A program made the translations under genes and the position numbers. A stretch of DNA of 64,000 nucleotides from Forficula auricularia. Taxonomy: Eukaryota > Arthropoda > Insecta > Dermaptera > Forficulidae. Where the stretch lies: the NCBI GenBank assembly GCA_024734495.1, contig JALMQS010000816.1, positions 4,595,190 to 4,659,189 on the forward strand. Reading direction: 5' to 3'. Shown here piece after piece: positions 1-12,081 of this stretch. Each line of letters begins with the position of its first letter. Positions within the stretch are counted from its first letter, which is position 1. The notes below the pieces were generated by a model. It had not been told where the DNA came from. It was given only the letters and a program-made list of their open reading frames with translations, and did not search any database.

Positions 1-584
1 GTAAATCAATATTAAATGTAATATTTATTTACTCTTATCTTTATTAAAGATGTTTCACCTTGCACCAACACCACAATCTCTACTAATTACAAAATTTATT
101 GTTAAAAAAAAAAAATAGAAAATAAAAACTATTTTTTTTCTTTGTCTATGTTACCTCATATCTTAAATTTTTATAAATTGTTGCTATATATATGTATGTG
201 TGTGATTGTAATGAATTGTGTGATCTATCTATATTGAAGATTTAAGAATGAATGTTTCATGTGAAATGACAAATTCCGGTTCTTGAACGAGATGTATGTA
301 TGATTTCAAATTATTGTAAAAAAATTTTGTGTTATATAATTCTCTATAAAAAGAAAAAATGTAAATAAATGTTTCATTTCAATCTTAGAACTACTGAGGA
401 TGGTCGACCAGTGGTGACCGAAACTGTATAGTTATCAATTAAATAATTCAAATAGTTATTAAAATTATTGTTTTATTATATTTGTGACAAAAACAACCCT
501 TCAATTTAACGAAAAATTTAATTTTATTATCATTTTCTGATTCATTCGCCGGACCCTTTCTCTTACGAGATGCATGCAAGGTTT
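1..584. other. AT-rich sequence, no gene seen
   Basis: No coding signal. The stretch 510-580 (ending in a GAGATGCATGCAAGG motif) recurs at 45470-45535, so it is the outer part of the ACCGACTTC repeat family described next. Confidence 0.6.
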
Positions 585-1045
585 TATATTAAGTCACTAT
601 TAATAACATCACTAAAAAGAAAAATAAAAATAATTTTTAAGAAAAAAATAAAACCGACTTCAAAAAATTAAATGCAACAAATAAAATACACTAAAAGGTA
701 TAAAATAATTATTATCTTATTTAGTTACAACTAAACTACGAAATATTAACATGAAATTACTTTTTGAAGTCGGTGCCTAACATATACCTTTTATGAATCG
801 CACTCGACGGATCTTACTTAGTACGTTTGGTAGGTACGCTCGCTTATAGGTATAGTTTGTTTGGTACCGACATCAAAAAGTAATTTCATGTTAATATTTC
901 GTCGTTTAGTTGTAACTAAATAAGATAATAATTATTTTATACCTTTTAGAGGATTTTATTTGTTGCATTTAATTTTTTGAAGTCGGTTTTATTTTTCTTA
1001 AAAATTATTTTTATTTTTCTATTTAGTGATGTTATTAATAGTGAT
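585..1045. repeat. ACCGACTTC-type foldback repeat, full palindrome
   Basis: The two halves are inverted copies: AGTCACTATTAATAACATCA at the left is mirrored at 1020-1048, and AACCGACTTCAAAAAATTAA is mirrored near 965-988. Arms are about 200 bp with a loop near 790-855. Related half-copies occur at 1300-1710, 45590-45770, 55695-56100 and 62340-63060. This is a noncoding dispersed family that I recognise only by the widely seen CCGACTTCAAAAAA motif of arthropod genomes. Confidence 0.8.
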
Positions 1046-1299
1046 CATATCGTCAGAACTTGACCAAATTAATATGACACCATCCCTAAGATACCCCCTT
1101 TCGGATAAAAAAAGAATCGGTTCTTAAACAAAGAAGTTAGGCCTGAACAAACCTAACAAAAAAGGTCTAATACCTATGAAAAAAAAGCGGGACCAATCGG
1201 AAGGTAGCCTGAACGCAATGATTTTTTTTTCAATATCGGTTCACAATTGGCGGAGATATGAGGTAACATAGACACACAAAAAAATTCAGTCGAATAGAT

Positions 1300-1710
1300 C
1301 TCCTCCTTTTTTGAAGTCGGTTAATAATAAGAAGTCAAAAATAAAATAAAATACACTAAAAGATATAAAATAATAATCTAATTTAGTTACAACTAAACGA
1401 CGAAATATTAACATGAAATCACTTTTTGAAGTCGGTGCTAAACAAACTATATAAGCGAGCGTAGTCGCCAAACGTACTAAGTAAAAATAATTTTTAAGAA
1501 AAAAATAAAAACCGACTTCAAAAAATTAAATGCAACAAATAAAATACACTAAAAGGTATAAAATAATTATTATCTTATTTAGTTACAACTAAACGACGAA
1601 ATATTAACATGAAATTACTTTTTTAAGTCAGTACCAAACAAACTATACCTATAAGCGAGCGTACCCGCCAATCGTACTAAGTAAGATCCGTCGAGTGCGA
1701 TTCATAAAAG
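1300..1710. repeat. ACCGACTTC repeat, two further partial units
   Basis: Two successive same-orientation half units (about 1310-1450 and 1490-1710), each with the TTAGTTACAACTAAACGACG core and ending in TTTTGAAGTCGGT or a variant. They match one arm of the upstream palindrome. Confidence 0.75.
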
Positions 1711-1720
1711 GTATATTTTT

Positions 1721-1774
1721 GGCTGGTTTTTAGACAGTTCTGTTGACGCCAAACAAACTGTCTAAAAACCAGCC
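1721..1774. repeat. Perfect 18-bp hairpin
   Basis: GGCTGGTTTTTAGACAGT is followed after 18 bases by its exact reverse complement. It sits at the end of the ACCGACTTC repeat cluster. Role unknown; could be a small MITE core. Confidence 0.6.
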
Positions 1775-1895
1775 CGAAAGAGCTATACGAACCCAACCGA
1801 GCCGAACTGAATATATATTAACCGAACCGGAGTCGATTTGCCTTACTCATAAGATTCACGAGGGGAAGGGTTTTTTGTCATGAGATATTTGGTCT

Positions 1896-1972
1896 GAAGG
1901 ATATTTTGTTGGGGGATATTTTGTCGGGGGATATTTTGTCGGGGGATGTTTTGTCGGGGATATTTTGTCGTA
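1896..1972. repeat. Minisatellite, about four units of GGATATTTTGTCGGG
   Basis: Four near-identical 17 to 19-base units of the type GGGGGATATTTTGTC in tandem, with one GGATGTTTT variant. No coding role seen. Confidence 0.8.
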
Positions 1973-2199
1973 CCTCCGAAAGTTTAGTCCGGGCGGGGTG
2001 TGTTTCGGGCTCCAATTTTTTTTTTAATCAAACACACATTGAAAACCGAACCAGCCAATCGTCGGGTGGGTAAATTTATTTTAAAAAATCCAAAGAAATT
2101 TTAAAAATTTTTTAATGAAAAGTGATCAACAAAGTATTAATCTAAAAGAATTCTCAATAGATTTTTAATTTTTCTTTATTATATGGTCTTTTTTGCTTT

Positions 2200-2850
2200 C
2201 TACACATTTTTGAGAACACAATTATGGATGCCATTCCAAAAGAATTGAAAGTCGCGTGAGCCGTCGAGCCATTTTTGGACGTCTTCATAAGAATGGAAAT
2301 GCTGCTCGACAAGTGCATGTCCTATGGATAGAAAACAGCCGAAGGAGCAAACCCTGGTGAGTACATCGGGTGGGGTAATATTTCCCATCCAAGTGCTGTC
2401 ATGGTGTCCTTGACCAGTTTTTCTGCGTGACTGGGTGCATTGTCATTCAGCGAAATCACATTCCCAGACCTTCGAACCCATACTGGTCGTTTTTCGATCA
2501 ACGTATGATTCAAATTAATCATTTGTTGTCGGTAGCGACCCATCTGATAGTTTCGCTAGGTTTCAGCAGAAATTCGGTGTCTTCTAACTGTTTCTGTCGA
2601 TTTTCGATTGAAATCACCGCTTCTGAATTGTTTAAAACACAGTTCGCAAGTGTCGACAGCTAGAGTATCTGCACCGTTTGGTTCCACCAGTATTCGATGT
2701 GCTTTGAATACGCTTTTTCTTCTGATTGAATAAGAAAATCAGCAGGTGCAAATGCTCTTTGTTTGCCTCAAAACTCGATATGTTTACCACCGAAAAAAGT
2801 AAGCTAGTAACTCTAAAACGTTTAAACATATATGCTGTCATAGGTACAAA
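2200..2850 (-). pseudogene. mariner-family transposase remnant
   Basis: Frames on the minus strand together give the mariner layout: near 2840-2700 EHLHLLIFLFNQKKK (N-terminal helix-turn-helix start), then after a large deletion SLNDNAPSHAEKLVKDTM, HPMYSPGFAPS and, shifted in frame, EQHFHSYEDVQKWLD and FFWNGIHN near 2210-2400. DNAPSH holds the second catalytic aspartate of the DDE/D domain. Stops, shifts and the missing middle show it is dead. Ends were not resolved. Confidence 0.8.
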
Positions 2851-3004
2851 ACGACATGTTGGTTATGGCGCCAGAATCTATTGGCTTTGTGGGTCATCTA
2901 TTGGAAAAATCCCGCATTTTAAAGTTACAAACTGGGTATTTGTTAAGCACAGTGAATTTTACAAAATTGTTTTTGAGAAAAAAATAAAACCACCCCAATT
3001 TTAA

Positions 3005-5100
3005 AGTAAAGGCTAAAAGAGGTAGATCAGTTTGTTCTATATCTTTGCTGGCTGATTCTTAGCTTAGATTACCAATTTAGTTACTCTGTGAATTACTTGC
3101 TGAGATATAGCAGTGTACACAGGCACACCGACCAATGATTTTTTGTTTAATATTTTTTAAAATTCTTCAAAAGATAAATATTAATCTTAATTAAAATTTT
3201 TATAAAAAACCGTATTACAATTTCTAGAAGAGAATAAAAATAAAGTAATAAGAGTAAATAAAATTGCGAGGTAGTGTGTAAGTACTGAAGCTAAGAAATA
3301 CTAAAAAGTTTTATATTTTTAAAATACTCGAAAAAAACATTTACCTATTATATCTAAAATTCGTCAACATTCCATCCTTAATCGTCGTAAGTTTCGCAAT
3401 CCACGAAAGATACAAAACAAGATTGTTCAGGAAACGCAAAACAACAAATACAAATAAGTGTCTAAGTTATTAAACTATTATGACGCACATGAAATGAAAA
3501 CTATTGACTGTATCCTATTCTGTATGTTTAACTCAGTCTCTATTGATTGTCCATCTAATAAAAGCAAATAGAATTGGAGAGGGGAATAAATTAATCACGA
3601 ATAAAATAAATATTTACTTAGGATTATTAAATATTGGATTGTTTATCCACTTAGTTTCGTATCAAGTTTAGAGAAATACCAACCATTGTTAACTATGTAG
3701 CACGCGAAGCATGTTTCATGACCCTGTTATGGGAATATAGGGATTCATAGAATATACCTATAACTATAGTCAAATGCAAAGATTTTAACAAAAAAACAAA
3801 AAAAGAAATTACTTTTGTGTAGTGTAATTAAATAATAAAACTATTCGATGGATTTTCATTGGAAATATTTCGAATATTAAATATTTTATCAAATATGGAT
3901 TACTGTCTCACCATTTCAAACAAATTTGAGAAGAATTTAGCTATACGTCTAAATGTCATTTTTATGATTAATTAAATTCGTTCATCTAGAATAAATAAAG
4001 TATTGGAATGATATATCTGGAAAAATATTTTTGAACACTTCTAATTCCAACAATATAAATATGACATTGCATTCTTTGAATTCTAATTGGAAATATCTGA
4101 TATGGTTTTAAAAGAGTGCAAGTTTTCAAGAAGATAGACGTTTTTATGATCTCTTGACCCCAAAAGTGTCCCGATTTTAATTGGCATGTGTGTCTGTGGA
4201 AGCGATAAGTCAAAAATGATAATCAAGGAGATAACATTTAAAACCCAAATTAAATATATATATAAGTTAACATTCTCACTTGCATAACATCCTCCTTCAG
4301 GCCCACCAGTTTTATGCTGAATCGTCAGGATAGCCAAGCCTAGCTTTTCCACGATGCTGCTACACTCTTCTACTTCTCCCCGCTAGCGCATAGTTTTATA
4401 TAGAGTCGGCAATACAAATCTGTATAAAAGGGGCTATTCGCAACCATAGAATTGAGAATCCTTCGGACAGTAGTTCTAGACTCTCACTCTTGAATCGTTT
4501 CGAGGCCAGGCTCAGTAGGTCTCCTCGGTACTTCAAGAACCTACAGTATTATTTTAATAGTAAATCTCTGCCCGAACAACAGTGAGTACTGGTCACACTA
4601 ATTGGACCAACTGAACGGTTTAACCCGTACTATTTAACATCGCGTACTTCACACAGTTCTCTGGGTTGTCATACAGTAATTTAGTGTGACACTGAGCAGT
4701 TGACCCGTAATACCTCCATCTAACCCAGTATAATTTTATAACTTAATATTTAATAAACTTCTACAAACTTTCTTCTATCAAGTCAAACTGTGTTGTGTCT
4801 AACTAAAAATCTCGTGTGCATAAACATTATTATAAAATAACATAAACATTGAAAGCATTTTCCAAAAACTTTATATTAAAACAATATTTAAATAAATAAA
4901 ATCTTTTAAATCTCCTACAATATTATTCTACACCCACATTAGACCAAAAAAGTCTAAAATAAATAAATTACAAAGCTATCCAAGCAAGAACATCAATAAC
5001 TCTACCGCATAAATATTTGTAATCTTAGTTTTAAAAAAACTTAATTGAACGACAAATGTAAGTTATATACATATACATTCATTACATTATGACCAATATA
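3005..5100. repeat. Gene-free stretch with a possible solo LTR near 4300-4740
   Basis: Most of this is featureless AT-rich DNA. At 4420-4445 CTGTATAAAAGGGGCTATTC is a good TATA-type promoter core, followed by more balanced sequence to about 4740 with GTACT/TGGTCACACT motifs. This resembles the R region of an LTR retrotransposon LTR, but I could not define TG...CA ends or a target duplication. Confidence 0.3.
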
Positions 5101-5106
5101 TATATC

Positions 5107-5266
5107 CGAGGTGAACCGCGACCTAATATCGTGTACACCTACTTCCGCTTCAACTTTCATTTCCAAGTGGTAGACAATAGATGACAATAGATTATCTAAT
5201 GAATTCAAAATAATTCAAATAATTCAAGGAGCAATTGTACTAATTCCATTCGCAGTTCACCTCTCG
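5107..5266. repeat. Small MITE with CGAGGTGAACCGCGA ends
   Basis: Left end CGAGGTGAACCGCGACCTAA, right end an imperfect inverted copy (CGCAGTTCACCTCTCG). A second member is at 28702-28856 with the inverted ends better preserved. About 155 to 160 bp, no coding capacity; nonautonomous DNA transposon by structure. Confidence 0.75.
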
Positions 5267-5288
5267 TATATATCTATATATATTTATA

Positions 5289-5613
5289 TGCTGCCGTAAA
5301 AACCCTCTTTTTTTTAGTAAAAACGGGTTCTTACTAGTTAAAACACGTTACACTGCATACCTTTGTTGTAGCAACTAGAATTTATTGATGTTGGTTGACT
5401 TTGGTCAAAAGGTTTAGAATCTTCATTTTTGACCTTCACTCCTTATTTTGAAAATAAACACCCAAAATGAGGCGGAAGGTCAAAAATTCTAGTCCTTGAA
5501 CAAAACTCAACCAACATCAGTAAATTCTAGTTGCCACAAAATTATTCAGCGAAACGTGTTTTAACTAGTAAGAACCCGTATTTACTAAAAAAAAAAACGA
5601 TTTTTACTGCAAC
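5289..5613. repeat. Foldback MITE
   Basis: Arms of about 150 bp: GTTCTTACTAGTTAAAACAC on the left is mirrored by GTGTTTTAACTAGTAAGAAC on the right, and the GTCAAAAATGAAG-type centre repeats inverted too. Outermost bases TGCCGTAAAAAC mirror GTTTTTACTGCA loosely. A half copy is at 10287-10400. Confidence 0.8.
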
Positions 5614-5672
5614 ATATCTATATTAATAATAAAAAAAAAAATATTTTTTATTTTTGATCTCTCATGAAAGTA

Positions 5673-6262
5673 AATTAATTTAACATGTTTTTAAAATGCT
5701 CACCAAAAGATTAAAAGCTAGATTAAAAAATATTAATAAGTCACTTTTAAAAATTTCCAAATTTACAGTCCATTCGAAAATATCTAAAGTACACTACTTT
5801 AAAAATTTAAAAAACTTGAGAAACCTTAGAAACCGTCGCCTTCAAATTGTAAACCTGCTGCTAAATCCATTTTTTATCATATATGACATATTAATATCGT
5901 TCAAAGAAAAAGAGATGCAGCATCGTCCAAAATAAAACTGCTACTTAAAATTACGATCGTAAGTTATAGAAAAAAATGTGAAAAAGTTTCTTTCCATAAC
6001 AACAATATTAAATTTTGTTTGTTTTTTCTCTCCTGTAAAATTTCGTTGTTGTGAGTTAGCAGGATTACACTCTAAGCCGACGATATGATATCTACCTATA
6101 TCGAATTGAATATTTATAATTTTCAACGTAGGCAATAATAACGTGACTAGAAATAAAATACAATTTTCTAACATTTTGAAGTATAAAAATCTTGAGTGAC
6201 CTTTTAAAATGTTTTAATAGAGCTGATTTTTGGTGAGCATTTTTAAAAATATGTTAAGCCGC
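5673..6262. repeat. Inverted repeat enclosing AT-rich frames
   Basis: TTAACATGTTTTTAAAATGC at 5680 with CTCACCAAAA is mirrored at 6215-6257 (TTTTGGTGAGCATTTTTAAA). The enclosed frames (79 and 77 codons) are low-complexity, Lys/Asn/Ile-rich, and I do not accept them as genes. Confidence 0.55.
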
Positions 6263-6892
6263 TGACGACCGGGCCTTCCCCCTGGCGGGGAATCTCGTTC
6301 GCCACCAATTTAATAATTGAAATTTAAAATGATACTGTAAGTATTGAAAGAATGTGCTGAATGAAATTGATTCAACAATAAGGAACAATAAGGAAAGATT
6401 TATTTAACACATTGGCTAAGCACGATCACTATCTGACCAATCAGAATCGTTATAATAATTTAACGCTTTCCCATTGGCTATACATTGGCCAATCAGATCG
6501 TTTGGGTCATACAAACATATATATATACATACTTTTCCATTTTATATATATAGATTAACATATTTTCATGAGAAATTAATAAATAAATTCATCTTCTTAA
6601 AATACTTGTTCGTTTTATCTTGGAGCTCATCCTGTATGTATTATTTAAACTTTAAATACACTAGCTGTATCAAAGATTTATATTTTTTGTCCAATTTATA
6701 TATCATATAATATATTGATCTTTTAACATTTTTTTTTAATATTCAGTTTGCACCGCTAGAGGGCCAATAGCCAATTTTCAGATTCCCATGTAAAAATCAA
6801 AACACGTTTCTAGTTTTAATGGGCACGTTGACAGCATATAGGAGTCTGAGTCGGTTAATACAGACATAATCAAGGATATATTTCACGTGGAC

Positions 6893-7085
6893 TGCGGGTT
6901 CGTTGCACAGGCTCGAATGTCACACGTCACGTTAGCAGCCACGAAAGGAATCCGTTGGTCAGGTTGGCCAAACTTGGAAAACTTCCGCCATTTCCTGAGC
7001 GGGGGTTCCTGAAGCGCTAATCCAAACAGTTGATACCACTGCAATGCATCACGGCGATTCGAGGCCAGATGAATCCTCTAATCCA
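6893..7085 (-). CDS. Coding-like island, unidentified
   Basis: GC-balanced block inside AT-rich sequence. On the minus strand about 60 codons are open (contains RIHLASNRRDALQWYQLFG then a basic stretch) ending at TGA near 6893, but a TAG lies just upstream and no good acceptor is seen. A second overlapping minus frame begins MATWIRGFIWPRIAVMH. Probably a relic of a repeat-encoded protein; I cannot name the family. Confidence 0.25.
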
Positions 7086-7254
7086 TGTCGCCATCAGGGA
7101 TACGCAAACACGTGTCCGGTTCTATTTTATTATTAATACTCCTCTCTTTTTGAAATACCTCCAATTAAGCGGTTTTCCAACTTTGTTTCCTTTTTTTCAT
7201 AAGTTTTGCTCAATTTTTTTAATCAAAATAGTTTCAGCCGTTTTGGGATATTTA

Positions 7255-7852
7255 GAAAATAAGGTGACGTGTTCTGATGTGGCCATCCACTTGACTTTAC
7301 CATACAACCTGGGCCCTCACTTATATTTAATATTTAATAAAATTATTTATATTCATGTAGGGTAGGGGGGTTAGTTTTTGCATTTTTAGACTTCTGTGGG
7401 ACCACTGATTATGTATACAAAATTTGGTTGAGTTTGATTAAATTTTCAATTTTTAACCCCCCTCCACCCCTCTTAATTTTGGGTCGATATGCACCAAAAT
7501 CTAATCAGGTCTTAATCTCAATGCACCGAAACTACCTGTGAAATCTGGTTTCAATATTCCCACTAATTTGTGAGCTAGCTCGTCCACAAAAATATGGTAA
7601 CGCACAGACTAACTAACAACCAGACAGACTAACAGACATTTTGACAAAACAATTATTATCTCGAAAAATATAATTTTTCCTATGTTCACTTATTATTGCT
7701 TTTTTGTAGAGCGAAATGCCATGGTTTCGCTCATTTTTTTTAATCAAAATAGTTTCAGCCGTTTTTGAGATATTTAGAAAATAAAGAAGCAAAAACCATC
7801 TTTTTTCATACACGATTACAATACTTGACCATACCCGGTATGGTAAAGTAAT
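7255..7852 (-). repeat. TTTACCATAC-ended repeat, copy 1
   Basis: Runs from GATGTGGCCATCCACTTGAC with CTTTACCATAC near 7300 to GTATGGTAAAGTAA near 7845. Shared internal landmarks are GAGCTAGCTCGTCCACAAAA, a CAGACTAACAGACA-type microsatellite and TTTCAGCCGTTTTTGAGATA. One internal minisatellite unit (CTTCTGTGGGACCACTGATT). Noncoding; short inverted ends suggest a nonautonomous DNA element. Confidence 0.75.
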
Positions 7853-7864
7853 TAGATAAATAAA

Positions 7865-8310
7865 AAATTAACCTTAATGAAATTCAATCAATTCAATTCT
7901 CGGTTTAATTTATATGGAAAATTTAGATTTGAGAAAAAATTATTTCTAAATTATTTAAATATAATTCCTATGTGTTTTAATAAGGTATTGAAAAATTTGT
8001 ACTCACATTGCTTGGCAAAGATGCATCGTCGTAGATACATAGGACTTTATAGTTCCAAACAGCAGATCAATCTGAAGTCCTGGAAAGTAAAATTTAGAGA
8101 GAATAAAAAAGTGAAATATCAATGATACATTAGTACATATAAATATTATATTATCTAGAAATTGTCAAATAGGCTTTGAGAAAGATTGAACTGAATCTCA
8201 GAAGATCATATATAATTATGTATAGTAAGCACTAATAATAATTAATATTCTATTAAAATGTTTATTATTACATTTAAACACGAGAGAAATACTTGATATG
8301 TTATTATGTT
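7865..8310. repeat. Direct-repeat block, copy A
   Basis: About 440 bp nearly identical to 10430-10875 (for example TTGCTTGGCAAAGATGCATC in both). The 82-codon frame within it (7877-8125) is broken in the second copy, so it is unlikely to be a gene. Confidence 0.8.
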
Positions 8311-8419
8311 ATGTTAATACAAATGTCAAATTGTTTTAGATATGAGAAAGTAATGTTAGAAACTGTCGTAAAGTAAATTTTTTCATTTTTTAAAAGAAAT
8401 AGTTTTTAATGAATTTGGT

Positions 8420-9500
8420 GTTGGTACTTGGTGGGTTTTTTTTTAATTATTGTATAAAACATACTTGGTAGATTTCACATAAAGATATAAAAAATAAAAC
8501 GAATTTATTTTTGGAGAATCTTTAATCTCGATATATATAATTCGGGTGACTAACCCATCTTCTAGATATTTGCAGTCGCCTCCTCTTGTAAAGTAATGGC
8601 AACCTACCAAGAGTATAATTGCCAAGTGACCTCTCCAAATTAGCCGTTCGGAGCCGGCGTTAAAAAGTAGGTCCCGTATGTCTGTGTAAAACAACTAAAC
8701 ACACTCAGCACAGATATATGTGGATAGGCGCCGACACCCGATTTGGGTATGGCACTCGAAGAAGAAGAACCTATCTTCAGGAGCAACAGAAGGTAACTGA
8801 CCTGGATAAGTCGAATTTGAATACAAGTCAATGGTAAAATTTATTTTTAAATAACAAAAGGGTAAATATTTAAACTTAGTGGAGGGAGAAAGGTAGGAAG
8901 TCTATTTTGTTTAATTTTGAATGGCCTTCTGAGAAATGAGGATATACACTCAGGTAGTGTGGGGGGGGGGAATTAATGAAAACAAATTTGCAAATATTTA
9001 AAGAATGTAATCAATGATTGTACTTTTCTTAACTTCTAATTGATTATTTAGTATATTCGTTTTATTTGAGAGAACTAATTTTATTTCCGTTGACTCTAAA
9101 AAAATCTAAACGTAAGCCCTTTCTTTCGAAATGTAAAGGAACGAGGTGGCTAATAGAAGAGGTGTGTTTATTAAAAATTAAACAAAATAGACTTCCTACC
9201 TTTCTCCCTCGACTAAGTTTAAATATTTACCCTTTTGTTATTTAAAAATCCCTCCACTAAGTTTAAATATTTACCCTTTTGTTATTTAAAAATAAATTTT
9301 ACCATTTACTTGTATTCAAATTCGACTTATCCAGGTCAGTTACTTTCTGTTGCTCCTGGAGATGGGTTAGTCACCCGAAATATATATATCGTGATTAATG
9401 ATTCTCCAAAAATAAATCCTTTTTATTTTTTATATCTTAATATGAAACCTACCAAGTATTTTTTATACAATAATTTTAAAAGAAAATTCTTATTTTGCTA
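8420..9500. repeat. Foldback of about 1 kb with unequal arms
   Basis: Left arm 8430-8930 and right arm 9165-9490 are inverted copies: GGTGACTAACCCATCT mirrors AGATGGGTTAGTCACC, and CGACTTATCCAGGTCAGTTA mirrors 8795-8815. The left arm has about 200 extra bases (8580-8770) absent from the right; the right arm contains a short tandem duplication of CTAAGTTTAAATATTTACCC. The centre has a G10 run at 8962. Confidence 0.75.
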
Positions 9501-9639
9501 ATAAAAAGAACTGAAAATGAATAGATTAAAATAAAGTCATTCAAAAAAAGATGTTTTTTGAATTTTTAAACCGAGTGCTCTGAAACTAGAGTGGACAAAA
9601 TCTAATTTGTTCTTCGCATTAGAAATACACACATTTGGA

Positions 9640-9790
9640 CACTCATCATCATTAAGTACACAGTCCTAAGACTGGTTTGACGCAACCACCCGTCTCTACT
9701 CGTCTCTGTCTCCCGACAGCTGTTTGACTTCTCTAAATGTCTCTAAAGGTCTCGCATCTCATATCCCCAATTATTTGGTCGAAATATTTT
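9640..9790. repeat. GC-balanced block, possible dispersed repeat
   Basis: CACAGTCCTAAGACTGGTTT followed by several CGTCTC/GTCTCT motifs stands out from the AT-rich flanks. It resembles a common insect repeat end in style, but no second copy is in the window. Confidence 0.25.
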
Positions 9791-10069
9791 GATCTAGCCT
9801 TTCCCCTTTCCAAATAGAAAATTCTTTTGAAAAATGAAGAAAATCAGAAAAAATCGAATGATTTTTTGAATGGATATAATTAATAATTTGATATGAAAGT
9901 TTGTATTAATTAGATGCACCTTTCTGAAAAGTATCAATTTTTTAGATTAAAATTGCTTGCTTACAAAAACTGTCAATTTCTTAAAATTTTTCTCCCATAT
10001 TTGATGTATTGAAATGAAATTATATAAATGAATAGATCAATGTTATGATGTTTCACTCAATACTGTCTA

Positions 10070-10230
10070 AGACACAATGTCCCTCTCCCCCATCACTTCC
10101 CTCCTTATATACCCATCTGTACTGTCCCACCTCTCCTCCCTTATACACACACCCCTCCCATTGTCCCTATCTTCCCTTCCCCTTGTATACCCCTGACACT
10201 GTCCCTATCGCCCCCACCCTTGTATAGTGA
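10070..10230. repeat. Pyrimidine-rich minisatellite
   Basis: C/T-rich tract with recurring CTTATATACCC and ACTGTCCC words, about 25 to 45 bases apart. A 60-codon Pro/Tyr/Thr frame over it is a composition artefact. Confidence 0.7.
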
Positions 10231-10286
10231 TAAGCTTAATTCAAGCTAGATTAGTTGTACCTTTTTGTATAAACATTGATGTTGCA

Positions 10287-10400
10287 CGGGTTCTTACTAG
10301 TTAAAACGCGTTACCTTTGTGGCAACTAGAATTCAGTGATGTTGGTTGAGTTTGGTCTAAAGGTCTAGTTTCTTCATTTTTGACCTTCCGCCTCATTTTT
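10287..10400. repeat. Half copy of the 5.3-kb foldback MITE
   Basis: CACGGGTTCTTACTAGTTAA through TTTTGACCTTCCGCCTCATT matches one arm of 5289-5613; the second arm is missing. Confidence 0.75.
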
Positions 10401-10429
10401 TAAACCATTTTAATATACTCAATGAATTA

Positions 10430-10875
10430 GATAAATAAAAATATTAAAGGTAATGAAATTCAATCAATTCCCAAAAATATTCTAGGTATAATTTATATGG
10501 AAAATTTAGATTTGAGAAAAAATTATTTCTAAATTATTTAAATATAATTCCTATGTGTTTTAATAAGGTATTGAAAAATTTGTACTCACATTGCTTGGCA
10601 AAGATGCATCGTCGTAGATACATAGGACTTTATAGTTCCAAACAGCAGATCAATCTGAAGTCCTGGAAAGTAAAATTAGAGAGAATAAATAAAGTGAAAT
10701 ATCAATGATACATCAGTACATATAAATATTATTTAGAAATTGTCAAATGGGCTTTGAAAAACATTGAACTGAATCTCATAAGATCATGTTTAATTATGTA
10801 TAGTAAGCACTAATAATAATTAATATTCTATTAAAATGTTTATTGTTACAATTAAACACGAGAGAAATACTTTAT
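10430..10875. repeat. Direct-repeat block, copy B
   Basis: Second copy of 7865-8310 in the same orientation with small indels that break the open frame. Confidence 0.8.
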
Positions 10876-11173
10876 AATATAATAGAAAAAAAATATTCTC
10901 GTTGAAAAAAAAATCCTAAATTTAATCTCATCAAAAAATTCGATTTCCCATTTAAATAACATTGGAAAAATAATTTTCAATTCAATTACCATTAAGTTTT
11001 TAGGGAATAAAATTTGCTACAAAAAAGTTTTTAAGACTCAAGTGTGTACGGCCAATAATTCTCCAGCTACAGTACAGAGCATTAAAGTTTTTATTTTTAT
11101 TATAATATAGATGTATAAATAATGGATGGATAGAATAATGAAAATTATAAAATGAATGGAAAAAAAATCTTAC

Positions 11174-11296
11174 CTGTAAGATGTGTGGGAGTCTAATCGC
11201 GCGCCCTCCCTGGAGAGGGTCATTTTTGGCTTAGCGGGGCTCACATTTCCATTCGCAAGGTCCCATAGGCTGCTGGTGGTGAGTGAACCTTGGACC
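11174..11296 (-). CDS. Exon-like GC-rich island, unidentified
   Basis: 123 nt with acceptor GTGTTGCAG and donor ACAG|GTAAGA. One frame is open throughout (40 codons, including SSLWDLANGNVSPAKPK and SREGARLDSH), entering with one base and leaving two. The frame that would continue the open frame of the 13.7-kb island instead gives 18 codons then TGA. Same strand and similar composition as that island. Product unknown. Confidence 0.4.
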
Positions 11297-11509
11297 CTGC
11301 AACACAGAGTAATAGTTATTGTATAAAATACCTAATAGTTAAAAGGGAAATTTTAGAACAATCTGATTGACGTATTTATTCGAATTTAATCAAACAAGTC
11401 TTATCTTGTTTTCGACAAGACCTATCTTGTTTTCGAGCCTCTTAATAAAACTAAATAAATCTTATATTATATTATAAATTCTAACTAACTAAAATGCATA
11501 CAATTAAAA

Positions 11510-11960
11510 TAAACTATAACGGATCGTTGCTAAACTTTATCCAAATTCATTTGAAATATTAATAAGTTTATTCCTTTATTATTAATCAGATATCACTTGC
11601 TATTTGCAGTTCATGTTGACTTTAAGTAAAAAATAATGATCGATTCTCATTTAATAGTCGAGGAATAACCATTCTACATTGGAATTTTGACGTTTCGGTT
11701 ATTATTGGTAACCATTGCTGAAGACATAGAGGAATCGAGTTAAAATCAAAAATAGTGATCGATTCTCATCTAATACTTGAGGAATAACAATTCTACATTA
11801 GGTTTTTGACGTTTTGATTATTATTGGTAACCATTGCTGAAGACATGGAGGAATCGGCTTAAAATAAAAAATAACGATCGATTCTTATCTAATACTAGCG
11901 GAATAGCCTTATTGCATTCCATTTTTGATGTTTTGACTATTAATGGCAACCTCTACTGAT
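11510..11960. repeat. Tandem array, about 120-bp unit, 3 copies plus flank
   Basis: Units near 11630, 11750 and 11870 share ATCGATTCTCATCTAATAC, a TTTTGACGTTTTG core and GGTAACCATTGCTGAAGACA. The leader (CGGATCGTTGCTAAACTTTA, 11520-11640) and one unit recur inverted at 19690-19930. The minus strand of each unit contains CCGAAACGTC-like text but no CUGANGA. Confidence 0.8.
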
Positions 11961-11961
11961 A

Positions 11962-12081
11962 ACGTGGGAGAATCGACTTAAAATCAAAAAGACTAAATTC
12001 ATTTATGGCAAACAACTCAAGCTTGAGTTGTTTACCAAAAAAGAATTTAGTCTTTTTGATTTTAAGTCGATTCTTCCACGT
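11962..12081. repeat. Perfect-arm hairpin, 120 bp
   Basis: GAATCGACTTAAAATCAAAA on the left mirrors TTTTGATTTTAAGTCGATTC on the right; the centre is ACTCAAGCTTGAGT, itself palindromic. It forms the downstream end of the tandem array. Confidence 0.8.

Noticed and set aside
5696..5935. 79-codon plus frame rich in Lys, Asn and Leu
   Set aside because: AT-driven composition within an inverted repeat; no homology recognised.
11690..11960. CCGAAACGTC on the minus strand of each 120-bp tandem unit
   Set aside because: The GGTTA/TAACC stem is present but the CUGANGA position reads CAGCAAT, so no hammerhead core.
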